From: Galeopsis tetrahit
Lineage: Eukaryota; Streptophyta; Magnoliopsida; Lamiales; Lamiaceae
NCBI GenBank assembly: GCA_963675135.1
Contig: OY776126.1
Span: 18,789,195 to 18,853,194, forward strand
DNA: 64,000 bases
Direction of reading: 5' to 3'
Shown: one piece after another, positions 9,367 through 20,600 of the stretch
How positions within the stretch are numbered: the first letter of the stretch is position 1
Layout: each line of letters begins with the position of its first letter
Notes under the pieces: model-generated
The model's input: the letters and a program-made list of their open reading frames with translations, nothing else
The model's database searches: none
What the model was told of the DNA's origin: nothing
Position numbers and translations under genes: made by a program

Positions 9367-12300
9367 ATGCTATGAGCTGGAACTGTCGCGGGCTTGGGAA
9401 CCGGGCGACGGTTCGAGCACTCAAGAAGCTCCTACATGAGGAAAATCCGGGTATAGTTTTCCTCATGGAAACAAAAATGCTATGTACCCAAATGACTCAA
9501 CTCAACTCGCGCGATCTTCGATTTCGGGGATGCTTACCAGTTGATTGTTATGGAAGTGGTAACAGTAGAAGTGGAGGCCTTTGTTTGTTATGGGTAGACG
9601 TCATTTCCGTCTCACTGCGATCCTTCTCGCGAAATCATATTTCTGTTGATGTTGAATTGAAAGAGGGTGATAGGTGGCATCTCACGGGATTTTATGGATG
9701 GCCTGAGAGAGACAAAAGGAACATGTCATGGAAACTACTGCAGCAAATTAGTCCAGGCACGGGTACCCCGTGGCTTTGCATGGGAGATTTTAACGAGATC
9801 TTATGGTCAACAGAGAAAGCTGGGGGTCAGAATGCCAGAACCCCTTCCATGGATTCCTCCAGACATACAGTAAATGCTCTAGACCTTCAAGACCTTGGCT
9901 ACGAAGGAAATAGATTCACTTGGACCAATGGCCGTAGCGGGGAGTGCAATATTCAGGTTCATCTCGACCGCGCGTTTGCTAGTCCGGAATGGCGAGTCAA
10001 GTTCCAACACCATAAGGTCTTGCATAAGGCCAGGATCCGATCAGACCATGCCCCTATCATTGTGAGTTTTTGCGACATTCTTGGTAGGGACGAGCAAGAA
10101 GGGGAGAAGGAGAAGAAACGGGGCAAGCCGTTCCGGTTCGAAAAAATCTGGATGGACCATAACGATTGCAAGAAGATGGTCCAACTGGGTTGGGATCGAA
10201 ACAACCAACAGGGCAGTTTCTTGGACAGAGCTCAAAACTGCAGTGTGCTACTCTCAGCCTGGGGGCAGTCCACTTTTGGAAACACGAGGAAAAGAATTAA
10301 GGAAACAAAAGAGAGAATTTCCCTTCTACAGGGGAAGCCCCAAACCGAGGAGGTTACCCACAAAACAAAACTGGAGGCGGAGTTACTTGATGATCTCCTA
10401 AAGACTGAGGAAACCTTTTGGTTCCAAAGAGCAAAGACCTTTTGGATAAAAGATGGCGACAGGAACACCAATTTCTTTCACAGACGGGCAGCCCAGAGAA
10501 GAGAGAAAAATACTATCATGAGACTTAGGAAGAATGATGGAGATTGGACAAAAAATGAGAAGGAGGTGGGCCAGGTCCTGAAAGCCTTCTACACTGACCT
10601 GTTCACTTCTAATGGCACTAGTGAGGTACACCGAGTCACTGAGTCTGTCGAGTCTAGAGTCACAGGGGATATGAACGAGGCTCTAACACAACCGTACACG
10701 GTGGAGGAAATCAAAGGAGCTCTGAAGCAGATGCACCCCACAAAATCTCCAGGACCTGATGGTATGCCTCCTCTCTTTTTTCAAAGTTATTGGGATATTG
10801 TTGAGTCGTCGTTTTTGTCTACTTGTCTTGATATTCTGAATAATGATGCCGACCCCACCCCCCTTAACCACACCTTCATCACCCTGATCCCTAAACTGAA
10901 AACCCCTGAACACCCAAAAGATTTCAGACCCATAAGCCTTAGTAATGTCATCTTTCGTGTCATCTCTAAGGTCATTGCCAATAGATTGAAGCCTATTCTT
11001 GACAAAGTAATCTCCCCTAATCAGAGTGCCTTTACCCCGAACCGTCTTATAACTGATAATGCCATGATAGCTTTTGAGACCTTTCACTATATGAGAAAAA
11101 AGACGAAAGGAAAAAAAGGTTTCTTAGCACTTAAATTGGACATGAGTAAGGCATACGATAGAGTTGAGTGGAATTTCCTTAGAAGCATGTGTGTTAAGCT
11201 GGGCTTTTGTGATCAATGGATTAATTTGGTGATGCGTTGTGTTACTTCTGTTTCATACTCTATCTTGGTTAATGGAAGACCGACTGACAGATTCCTCCCC
11301 CAAAGGGGTCTCCGCCAAGGAGATCCTATCTCTCCTTACCTTTTTCTCTTGTGTGCAGAGGGATTTTCATCACTTATCCATCGGGCGGAGAATAGAGGAG
11401 AGATCACGGGCATCAAAGTGGCTAGACAAGCCCCCCCGATCTCGCATCTATTTTTCGCGGACGATAGCATCCTTTTCTTTCGAGCTAAGCAAGGGGAGAT
11501 CAACAAAGTGAAGGACATTATTGCAACCTACGAAGGGGCGTCAGGCCAAAGGATTAACCTTGAAAAATCTGAAATCTCGGCTAGCAAATGTGTGCCTGAA
11601 AATGTGAAAATAAGCCTAGGACAGCAGCTCGGGGCTCACCTCGTGGGGGCGTACTCCAAATATCTTGGCCTGCCCATGCTCATCGGGAAATCTAAGAAGC
11701 AAGTCTTCCAAGTGGTGTACGATAAGGTGATCCAAAGACTCAAGGGGTGGAAGGAGAAGACGCTCTCTAAAGCGGGAAGGGAAATTCTTTTAAAAAGTGT
11801 GATCCAAGCAATCCCAACCTTTGCGATGAGTTGTTTTATGTTCCCCAAGTCGTTGTGTGATGATATCGAAAGAGCCATCACTCATTTTTACTGGGGGGCA
11901 AGCGGGGAGGAGCGAAAAATTCATTGGGCAAGTTGGGAAAAAGTTTCTCGATCGAAAGAATTTGGTGGGCTCGGGTTTAGAGAAATGTCTTTCTTCAACC
12001 TAGCGATGGTGGCTAAGCAATACTGGAGAGTCCTTTTGAACCCCGACTCCACTATCTCGAGAATCCTCAAGGCCCGGTACTTTCCTCGGAAAAATATTAG
12101 AGAAGCTCAAGTGGGACATCAACCGAGTTACCTTTGGAGGAGCCTTCTAAAGGCTCGCCCCCTCGTGGAGGAAGGTGCAGTTTGGAGAGTGGGCAACGGG
12201 GAGTTGATTGACAGCTTCACGGACACTTGGATTGGAACTCACGACCAAAAAAGCCCAAGCATGTGCTCCCACAGACAGATTTCAAACCGCAAGGTGTCAT

Positions 12301-12800
12301 CTTTTATTGATCGGGAGCAGGGAACTTGGATCTGGGATAAAATTCAACAGTCCTTCACCGCTGAGGATGCATCTCTTATCCAAAAAATGCCCATTAGTAG
12401 TCGTTTCCCAAAAGACAAGATGGTGTGGAGAGAATCGAAAGACGGAAGGTTCATTGTCAAACCTGCTTATTTCCTGGCTGTTAGAAAGTTCTCACGGTGC
12501 GCTACTAACTTGCCTTCCCCAAGCCGCCCAAATATTGTATGGAAGCAAATTTGGCACCTTAATATTCCACCATCGATGCGACACTTTGTTTGGAGAGTCT
12601 GTTCTGAAACCCTCCCCTCCAGTGTTAATCTTCGAAAACGCGGAATGAATGTGGATGTGATCTGTCCCAGATGTGGGGAAGAGGAGGAATCTATTGCTCA
12701 CATCCTGTTTCGGTGCCCCCCTGCCACCCTAACTTGGAAGCAGAGCCCCCTCAGAATCCCCTCCCTTCCGTCCAGTCCAGTAAAGTCCTTTGTGCAATGA
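9363..12800 (+). CDS. LINE ORF2: endonuclease and reverse transcriptase
   Basis: 1145 codons. An AP-type endonuclease fills about residues 1-230 (SWNCRGLGNRATVRALK at the start, SDHAPI near the end). The reverse transcriptase follows, with LDMSKAYDRVEW, GLRQGDPISPYLF and the FADDS active site near residue 697. A zf-RVT domain (CPRCGEEEESIAHILFRC) lies at the C-terminus. The frame stops at 12800, but a homologous RNase H continues in the +2 frame from about 12790, so a one-base frameshift has separated them. The catalytic EN and RT motifs are preserved, so the break is probably a late lesion. Confidence 0.9.
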   Translation: MNAMSWNCRGLGNRATVRALKKLLHEENPGIVFLMETKMLCTQMTQLNSRDLRFRGCLPVDCYGSGNSRSGGLCLLWVDVISVSLRSFSRNHISVDVELKEGDRWHLTGFYGWPERDKRNMSWKLLQQISPGTGTPWLCMGDFNEILWSTEKAGGQNARTPSMDSSRHTVNALDLQDLGYEGNRFTWTNGRSGECNIQVHLDRAFASPEWRVKFQHHKVLHKARIRSDHAPIIVSFCDILGRDEQEGEKEKKRGKPFRFEKIWMDHNDCKKMVQLGWDRNNQQGSFLDRAQNCSVLLSAWGQSTFGNTRKRIKETKERISLLQGKPQTEEVTHKTKLEAELLDDLLKTEETFWFQRAKTFWIKDGDRNTNFFHRRAAQRREKNTIMRLRKNDGDWTKNEKEVGQVLKAFYTDLFTSNGTSEVHRVTESVESRVTGDMNEALTQPYTVEEIKGALKQMHPTKSPGPDGMPPLFFQSYWDIVESSFLSTCLDILNNDADPTPLNHTFITLIPKLKTPEHPKDFRPISLSNVIFRVISKVIANRLKPILDKVISPNQSAFTPNRLITDNAMIAFETFHYMRKKTKGKKGFLALKLDMSKAYDRVEWNFLRSMCVKLGFCDQWINLVMRCVTSVSYSILVNGRPTDRFLPQRGLRQGDPISPYLFLLCAEGFSSLIHRAENRGEITGIKVARQAPPISHLFFADDSILFFRAKQGEINKVKDIIATYEGASGQRINLEKSEISASKCVPENVKISLGQQLGAHLVGAYSKYLGLPMLIGKSKKQVFQVVYDKVIQRLKGWKEKTLSKAGREILLKSVIQAIPTFAMSCFMFPKSLCDDIERAITHFYWGASGEERKIHWASWEKVSRSKEFGGLGFREMSFFNLAMVAKQYWRVLLNPDSTISRILKARYFPRKNIREAQVGHQPSYLWRSLLKARPLVEEGAVWRVGNGELIDSFTDTWIGTHDQKSPSMCSHRQISNRKVSSFIDREQGTWIWDKIQQSFTAEDASLIQKMPISSRFPKDKMVWRESKDGRFIVKPAYFLAVRKFSRCATNLPSPSRPNIVWKQIWHLNIPPSMRHFVWRVCSETLPSSVNLRKRGMNVDVICPRCGEEEESIAHILFRCPPATLTWKQSPLRIPSLPSSPVKSFVQ

Positions 12801-13381
12801 TTTTTGACTACATACCAGGAGAGGGGCGCGACCTTGCTGCTATCATCATGTGGAATATCTGGAAAGCTAGAAACCTGCTCCTCTTTGAAGATACCCCAAC
12901 CGAGCCCTCGGTAATTATTAGAAAATCGCTCACTCTCTTTAATAGAGGGAGAACAAAGGAAAGACTGAACCTTGGTCGAAGAGATGACCTTAAGCTCAAA
13001 TGGAAGCCCCTTGATGCTGGAGTGCTTAAACTTAATTCTGATGTCGCATGCTTCGAGAACGGACAAGCAGGCTTCGGCTTTGTTATTAGAAACGAGTGTG
13101 GCGATATCATGATGTCGGGTACAACCAGAGTTTGGGCAACAGGTAACAACACGCTACTGGAGGCTCTCGCCCTCCGCTTTGCTCTTCGGCGGGCTGTCGA
13201 TGCTGGAATTCACGGAATAATCATCGAATCGGATTCAGAAATCCTAGTAAAAGCCATTCTGGGACACCCCAATGTTGACCCCTATGCTGCCATTATTGTG
13301 GAGGATATCAAGGAATTGGCGGACATTTGTGATTGTGTTGAGTTCACTGCAATTAAAAGAGAAGCAAACGCTCTTGCTCAT
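12791..13381 (+). pseudogene. LINE ORF2 RNase H domain, frameshifted and split by the gypsy element
   Basis: An open frame resumes at IMWNIWKARNLLLFE, a linker typical of plant LINEs, and runs into an RNase H of the RVT_3 (PF13456) type: LNSDVACFENGQAGFGFVIR, then LLEALALRFALRRAV, then IIIESDSE. The frame is cut at 13381 in NALAH by the gypsy LTR. The C-terminal 38 codons (ELAHIGTEAPFEEIWMED onward) and stop TAA (47189-47191) are found at 47075-47191 in the same frame. The domain would degrade RNA in RNA-DNA hybrids during retrotransposition. Confidence 0.87.
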
Positions 13382-14106
13382 TGTTATACCTAGTCAAAGA
13401 GTTCAATCTTTGACAACTCAATCCTAGTCACCAACTTACGTGGCGAGGACCAGTCAACAAAGTCGTGCGACAACTAGTCAACAAGACCAAGAAAATGTAA
13501 TAGATTTAATGTATTTAATATATTTAAGTGCTCGTCCAAAGATGTTGGCGAGCACGTGTCTTAGTTAGTTGCTCGCCCAAATGTGTGGCAAGCACTTTCC
13601 TATTCTTAGCAAGAGAAGTTAAGTGTTGAAGACTTGGGAGACAGCATGGAGCGTGGCGACCACACTCCTCGAAGGTCCTCCGGCGACCACCATGGCCCAG
13701 CTCCTCGGTATCTCGGCGAGGACGAGCACCTAAGGCGGTTTAGCATTAAATGCGCCATCAAATCACCTTTTCGGGCAGAAGTCAGGTCCAACAAGGGCGT
13801 GCCACGTGTAAAGGGCGGGCAACCCCCAGAAACCACTATATAATGCCTAAAAGGGGCTCATTTGTACACAAGTTTCATTATTCCTACAAATCACTCCCAA
13901 CCCAAGCAATAAACACTCCCAAGCTTGAAAGACTTTAGCTTCTCCAAGAAGCTACTTTTGGTGTTCTTCTTTGTTCTTCCTTAGATCATCAAGATCATCA
14001 TATAAATACTCCCTAAACGCGTAATAACCCCCGTTTAATTATATATGTTTGTATCGTACTAAACACAGTCCACATCCGAGTCAACCCGTTTAAAGTGCAT
14101 ACAACA
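13382..14106 (+). repeat. 5' LTR of the gypsy element
   Basis: Starts TGTTATACCTAGTC, ends AAAGTGCATACAACA. A TATA box (CTATATAATG, about 13836-13845) and AATAAA (13907-13912) mark a plausible U3/R/U5 layout. Two short hairpins built on GTGCTCG/CGAGCAC (13528-13555) and TGCTCGCC (13570-13594) lie upstream of the TATA box. Confidence 0.95.
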
Positions 14107-14124
14107 TTTGGCGCTAGAAGGAGG
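14107..14124 (+). promoter_or_regulatory. Primer binding site region of the gypsy element
   Basis: TTTGGCGCTAGAAGGAGG directly follows the LTR, the position of the tRNA primer binding site. I cannot assign the tRNA with certainty. Confidence 0.6.
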
Positions 14125-14447
14125 GGAATTCTTACGTGTTTATCATCAAAGTTTCGTCCGATCATCGAGCGATCGGTTAGCAAACTCCCTGTTTCGAGCT
14201 TTAATCGGTATATCTACCATTTAGAGCATCATCTACGATCTTTAGTGTTCTTCGTGTTCTTGAACATTTTCAGTTTTCGTAGCATATTTTGGAGTTTGAT
14301 CTCCTTGTATTTATGTTTTTAAGCTTCTTTTGTTGTTACGTTGCTAAAATCTAGTAGTTGTAATAGCACGTTCTTCTGCGTAAGAACTTTAATCTTTCGT
14401 TTTTTAGATCATTACTTTGTAATCTAAGAAGAGACACTCTTTAAACG

Positions 14448-16169
14448 ATGTCTCAAAATACGAATCTTAACGGAATCCCACCGCACGGAGGGAACGAGCA
14501 CCCTCCGCCGCCGGTAGTTCCGATGGAAAACCCTTTTGCCAACTTGAACATGGGGGATATTCTGAATGATCCCCAGCACTTGAAAGACCTTTCGGACTAC
14601 CTCCTGGAGAAGAGGAGGCAGAACAAGAAGGAAGAGCTTGAGAAGGCCAAAGATCGGGCTTTCGTCGAAGCTCGCAAAAACAGGGGGAATGAGGATGACC
14701 GCTCCTATCACTCACACTCTGCTCTCCCCCGAGATAAAGGCAAAAACAAAGTCGACGAACACTCCCACAATAGCCACACGGGAGACTCGCGACAAAGAAA
14801 TTCGGTTTTCAACCGGATGGACGACAATGATGGAAGGGCTCCTCGCCGAGTACCTTTCAATGTGGACGGCCGACCAGAGAGGGCCGACCACCGGGATCGC
14901 GCTGACAAGAGAGATCAGGGCGACAGAGTCTCAGCTCTAGATCGAGTGGGACCAGGGAAGGGTTCGCGAGCTCCGGCAAAGAGTTATCGCGGCCACCACT
15001 CTGACAGACACTCTCCCAGGCGATCACGTCATGATGATCGCCCGACCGTATCCCATAGGAGTCGACGTGACGAGAACGTCGTCCCCCGAGCGCAAACTGT
15101 CGAGGAGGGGCAAATCGCCCAATTCCTCGAAACACAAAAACTGATGAAATTAGAGATGGATGCTCTGCGAGCAGAGGTGGTCGCCTCGAAGCAAGGGGCC
15201 ACTCCTTCAATTACTCTGCCCGCACCTCCACTAAGTGTTGCAATACTTACCGCCCCCATTCAAAGGAAGATCCAAATGCCCTCCATGGCGGCATATGATG
15301 GGATGTCCGACCCCAGAGTACACTTGTCCAAGTACTCCAACTATATGGCCTCAATCGGGGCAACGGACGCCACACAATGCAGAAATTTCTCCCTAACCTT
15401 GGGAGACCGGGCTCATCGTTGGTACACAACTTTGAGTGCCGGATCTATCACCTCGTTCCATGAGCTGGGACAATACTTTCTGACCTACTACGGGTCCATA
15501 GCAGCTCGCCCAGCCTCAAAGAAATGTTTGGCTAACGTTCGCCAATCTCTGAATGAGTCGGGCAAGGACTTCATCGAGCGCTTTGATAGGCTGGTGATCG
15601 ATGGAGAGGCCGTAAACGATGAGACGAAACTGATCTCGGCTGTTTCCGGTCTGAGAATAGGTACCAAGCTTTGGGAATCTATCCATCTTACTTTCCCAGT
15701 TTCTTATGCGGACTTCCGCACGAGGGCTGGGAACTTCATCCAAATGGAGGAAATCATGGACGCTGCCAAGGCTAACGAGCAGCCTGACACGTCCAAGAGG
15801 GTCTGGCCCAAGAAAAATACCAACACTGGGGAATCTTCCCAGCCCAAGAAGGCGACCACTCAAGCTGGCAGTGCTCGCCCAGCAAACTTCAGGCCTTTCG
15901 AGGAGTCTCCTGAGATTCTTCAGTTCAGGGAAGCCCTCACGGTGGATCCTAGGGGCATCTACGACGCTATCAGGGGAAAGAATCTACTCCCCCAAGCAAG
16001 GCCAATGCATACGAGCGATGCAAATCTGGATGGTAGTAAGTTTTGCAACTACCACAACTCTGTCGGCCACCACACAAATGGATGCCGAGACTTGGTGAGA
16101 AATCTTTTCAAACTTTACAATGAGGGCAAACTCACCCAATTCATCAAGTCCGGAGGTGGAAACGGCGAC
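14448..16169 (+). CDS. Gypsy gag, N-terminal 574 codons (cut by copia insertion)
   Basis: Starts at ATG 14448 after a leader of about 340 nt. A charged, Arg/Asp-rich N-terminal half precedes the retrotransposon gag domain (FHELGQYFLTYYGS, then ESGKDFIERFDRLV, near residues 325-385). A zinc-binding motif (FCNYHNSVGHHTNGCRDL) lies near residue 532. The frame is open to codon 574, where the SIRE-like copia entered with a GCGAC duplication. After that insert the same frame continues at 29130. Gag forms the virus-like particle and binds the RNA. Confidence 0.9.
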
Positions 16170-17471
16170 TGTAGGTCCCTAAGTTGAGTTAATATCGAGG
16201 GAAGCTAAAGAAAATGTCTAGAGGGGGGTGAATAGACTTTTTCTAAAATCTTTCGATATATCAGAATTACAATGTGCGGAATACGAAATTAACAATGAGC
16301 CCAATTAAAGTTTATACTCAACTTATTTCGAGAACTCTGTTTTATGTATACTCAACTAGTCTTGTTCAGATATGTAATTCAATCGATCAATCAGTTAATC
16401 AATTAAACAACAAACAAAATAATAAAGTAAATCAAACACGAGATTTATAGTGGTTCGACAACTTGTCTACATCCACTCTCACAACTCCAGTCGTGAAATT
16501 CTTATTAACTCGTCCAATCGAGTAATATGTTCTTGTAGCTTTAAGTCCCAAGAAATAAGACTTAGATCTTCTCGATTATATCTCCAGATATATCTTCGAT
16601 CTTACTAGCTATTTTACAAGTAACTAGCAACTTGAAACAATAAACGAAAATAAAACTTCTCTTTGTTCAGTAGTAGCCTTCTTCGATCTTCACTTGTCTT
16701 GTGTAGCTTCACTTTCTGAACTTCAATCTCTGAGAGTGATTTCTTCTTTGAATGTTCAATAATGCTTGCAGTAACAAATATTTCAATAGTCTTTAACCAA
16801 TGAATACCTTGAGGTATTTATAGACTTCTAATTCCAAGAACTTTCAGTTGTGTAACAACCTTTCTTGAAAACTAACTTGTAACTGATTCCTCATATCCTT
16901 TAACGCGTTTCTTCAGTTAATTAGTTATTCCTTAACTAATCCTTCAATCTTTATCTTCAACACGCTTTTGTAACTAACTTCAAGTTGACCTGTCTTGTTT
17001 AAGTCGCGCACCTGTCTTGTCCAGTAGTAGTAGACTGTGTCTTCTACTTGTCTTGTGCAGTAGACTTCTTCAGATTACAACATAGAACTAATCTAGTCCT
17101 ATCCTCTAATCCTAACAAGACTATTACATTACTTTAAGCTCTTGTTTACAAAGCTTAGTCAACTTAGAAAACTATACAAAGAATCTAAAAATCATGAGCT
17201 CTAATACAACAATTATTCATAGCTCAATAACAATCTAACATATACGAATAACAAATATGAAGTACTTATAAATCATACTTATCTTTCAATAATACTTGTC
17301 TTTTAAAACTAGTACTTGTCTTGTGAACTCTACTGGTCTTGTACAAGATGACTTCAACTTAACTAGACTAGATCAGTCAACACTTAGAAAATATTCAAGT
17401 CTTCTTTTGGCTTATCAAAACTTCATCTTTTATCATCATTTAGGATTTGTTCTAGGATTCATATCCCAACA
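16170..17471 (-). repeat. 3' LTR of the SIRE-like copia (full length, 1302 bp)
   Basis: Contains many copies of ACTTGTCT/CTTGTCTTG (for example near 16990-17060 and 17280-17345). The polypurine tract adjoins it at 17473-17485. Confidence 0.93.
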
Positions 17472-17472
17472 A

Positions 17473-17485
17473 TTTCCCCCTTTTT
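17473..17485 (-). promoter_or_regulatory. Polypurine tract of the SIRE-like copia
   Basis: On the minus strand AAAAAGGGGGAAA abuts the 3' LTR, where plus-strand DNA synthesis is primed. Further G5 purine runs at about 21638-21647 and 21841-21851 resemble it and lie between pol and the extra ORF. Confidence 0.75.
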
Positions 17486-17672
17486 GATGAAGCCAAAACT
17501 ACTTGAATCTTTTCATAATAGTAGACTAGTTAAGTAGTTATCTTGTCTTAAACATCAAAATAGTACTTATCTTTTCATTCATTTCGAAACAAGATCAGTA
17601 GATATTACAAATACTTAATCAGAATAAAACTAAGTATCTGAGCAAAAAAAACTAATCTGATACAATACCTTC

Positions 17673-20600
17673 TTAAGAACTTGGAACACCAAAAGCATCT
17701 AGTAGCCTTTTGTGAATGATAGTCATGTGTTCTTCAGTCTCGATCTTCTCCTTATCCAGTAAGTCTTCTTCAAACTTTTTAATATGGTTGTAATCGATCC
17801 TTTTTCCAGAACCTAACATAGGAGTAATCCACTTAGGAAAAATAGGAACAAGAATATTAAAACTTAAAGCAGTTGCAATCCTCATGATCAAGTTCCATAG
17901 ATTCCGATCTTGAGTTTCCATGAACTTATCAAAAATCGCGTATAACTCTTCTTTGCTCTCTGGATCTCCAAACTTGCGAATAATCCAGTGATCCAACTCC
18001 CACTTCAGTTTGACTTTGAACCATGCATCTTTATGTTCATCGTCAATGAAATTATCAATGTAGGCATCTTCAACTTGATCTGGATCAGTCTTCAACTTCA
18101 GCAACATTTTGATATGCTTTCCTAACAATTTCTTGTTAGCATAACGATCTTCTTCCAGCTTTTGCTTCTTATGAAGAGCTTCAACCTCTTCATCACCAAT
18201 ATCAGCTAGAATATCTCCTAACTCTTCTTTCTTCTTCTCTAGAACAAGTTTCCTCTTGACTTGTCTAGTCTGAGTTTCAACTTCAGGAGATGCAATACTT
18301 TTTCCTTTTAGCAGTCTTTTCTGTTCTTCAGCTTGTTCCAGATCTGCCTTCTTGACTAGCCTTCCTCTCTTGGGATACCTTAACTCTTCTATCGCAGTCG
18401 CAGCAGCCTTAACCTCCGGTTCTGCACTTGACTTTTCTTCAACTCTACTTGTCTCTTCCCCCTTTTTGGCTTCATCACTTGCCTTAAGAGTGAATAGACT
18501 AGTGAATCGAGTCATTTCTTCTTTCAGTGCTTCCTTCATAGCTTCAGCCGCGAGCTCTATCTGTCTTTGATGCGTCTGATCATGACTCATCTTGTCTAGT
18601 CGATCAACAGTAGATTCTAGCCTCTTTGAATTAATAGCCAACTCGTCCTTGAAGTGAACAGCTGTCTGACGCAGTAAGGTATTTTGCTTAGTCAGCTCCG
18701 TGAGAATAGCTTGAGAACGCACCAACTGATCCTGTGCTTCTCGTCTTTGTTCATCAGCTATTTCAATTTTCACACGGTATAGCCTCTCCATCTTGCTGGA
18801 TTCTTCAGCTAGCGATCTTGCAAATGAAATAGATCTTTTCTCAGAAAAATCAACTTGCTTTTGGAGAAAACGTTCAACTTCCGCATATAACTCAGCTCGG
18901 AAAGTTGAGTCCATTTTGTTGACCTCTCCAACAATCAATTCTCTCGAGGAGTCAACAAGCGATTGGTTTTGCTCAACTAGCACGTCCTTAACCTTTGAAT
19001 TTAAGAACTCATCAACAGCAGAGTGAACAACATCTCTCAAGTCCGACTTTAACTCTGTAAGATATCCTTCAGAGAAACCTTGAGTAGACGACTGAACTTC
19101 AGTAACAACCTCTTCTTGAACTTTCTCAACAAGTTCATCTTCTGTAAACATCACAGCGTCCATGAACTCATCATCTTCAACTCCAAAGTGGAAAGAATCA
19201 TCATCAGTAGATTTTTCAGACTCATCTTCTGACTGATCTGAAGTTTGAATACCAGCTTCAATAGTTACAGCTCTCAACTCTTCTTCCGGTAGATCAGTCT
19301 GAATACCAATATCAAACATGTGTGATGCAGGCAATACATCATCTGGTACATTTAGCATTTGCTTTACCAGGGCTGTAAGAACATGAGGTGGGAGAAGTTC
19401 TGAATAATCTTGAACTCCACTATTCTCCCTTTGCTCCATCTCCCAATCCATAAAATTGGAGATACCTCCCATGCCTTGAATGACTTCAAATAGATCATCA
19501 GTAGAAGATTTATTCAATGCAACCCATGTGCATATTCTAATGAGTTTCTCATACTGTTCTGATGAGGTGTCTATCTCAATAGACGAGAGCCTCTTCTTCA
19601 GATTGTGGCTTACTTTAGCACGAACCCTCTTCTCCCTTAAGCACATCGGATAATAGACAAGGGATTCAAATCTAACATCAGACGGGGTCTGAGCAGGTGG
19701 GGTCCCTGTCTCAGTTGTCGCAGTGGCAACTGGTGTCTTGTCTGAAGTAGATGGGTTGAGGGGTTCAACATATTCTGTTGAGGTAATAGGAATTTGGATG
19801 GTGGTTTCTTGGGGCTTTAATGTGGCTTGGTTTGGTTCGACAGTTGTAGAAGTATCAACTGTATCAAATATAGTAGTGTGTGGGGTTATGTTGGCTCGAA
19901 GTGGTTGTACTGCCAACACTGATGAGGTTTTGGGTACAGGTTTGGCACGAGATCGAAGTGATCTGGCCTTGGTTTTAACGGGGAGAGAGAGAGGAATTGA
20001 TAAAGTTTGAGAAGAAGTACCAACCTTTTCTTCAGTCGACTTGTCTGGTGAAGGACTCGACTCGACTCTCACCAGTCGATACACTTGCAACTCTTCCTCT
20101 TCCGTCTCAGGCTCCTTGTCTGAGTGAGTCTCTTCCGAATCTCCTGCAGCCTCAATCATTGCCTCCTCTTCCACATACTGAACTAGTCTTCCACTAGTTC
20201 CAGCTTTAGCTTCTTCAGAACCTTCACTACCCGACTCGTCTTCTCCAGAACTAGACGAGGCAGCTTCAATCATGGCATCATCAGGATTGATCTGGACTTG
20301 TCTGAGGGCAGCAGATCTAGCAGCAGCTTGCTTAGCCAGAGCCTCCTTCTTCAAATAATGCTTTAGAGGATGAAATGATTTGCCTTTACTCCAACTAGTC
20401 TTGTTCGGCAACAAGATGGGTAGGATGATGCTCAACTTGTTTCCGAAACTTACATTTGCAGACACAACCCAGTTCACTGTACTGGTGTCAACTTGCACAT
20501 TCTTCTTGTAATACATCAATCTGTCCAAAAAGAGTTTAGACCAGTTTCCTTCAGTGATTCCATCATGAATCACAGCCATAACTCTTGCTTTCTGGGGCGT

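Noticed and set aside
13634..13938. Short open frames repeated in both gypsy LTRs (also at 46597-46901)
   Set aside because: They recur only because the LTRs are duplicates, and overlap the TATA box and poly(A) signal.
17296..17487. Open frame in the SIRE-like LTR (also at 28949-29236)
   Set aside because: Lies in LTR sequence opposite to the element's genes and has no domain.
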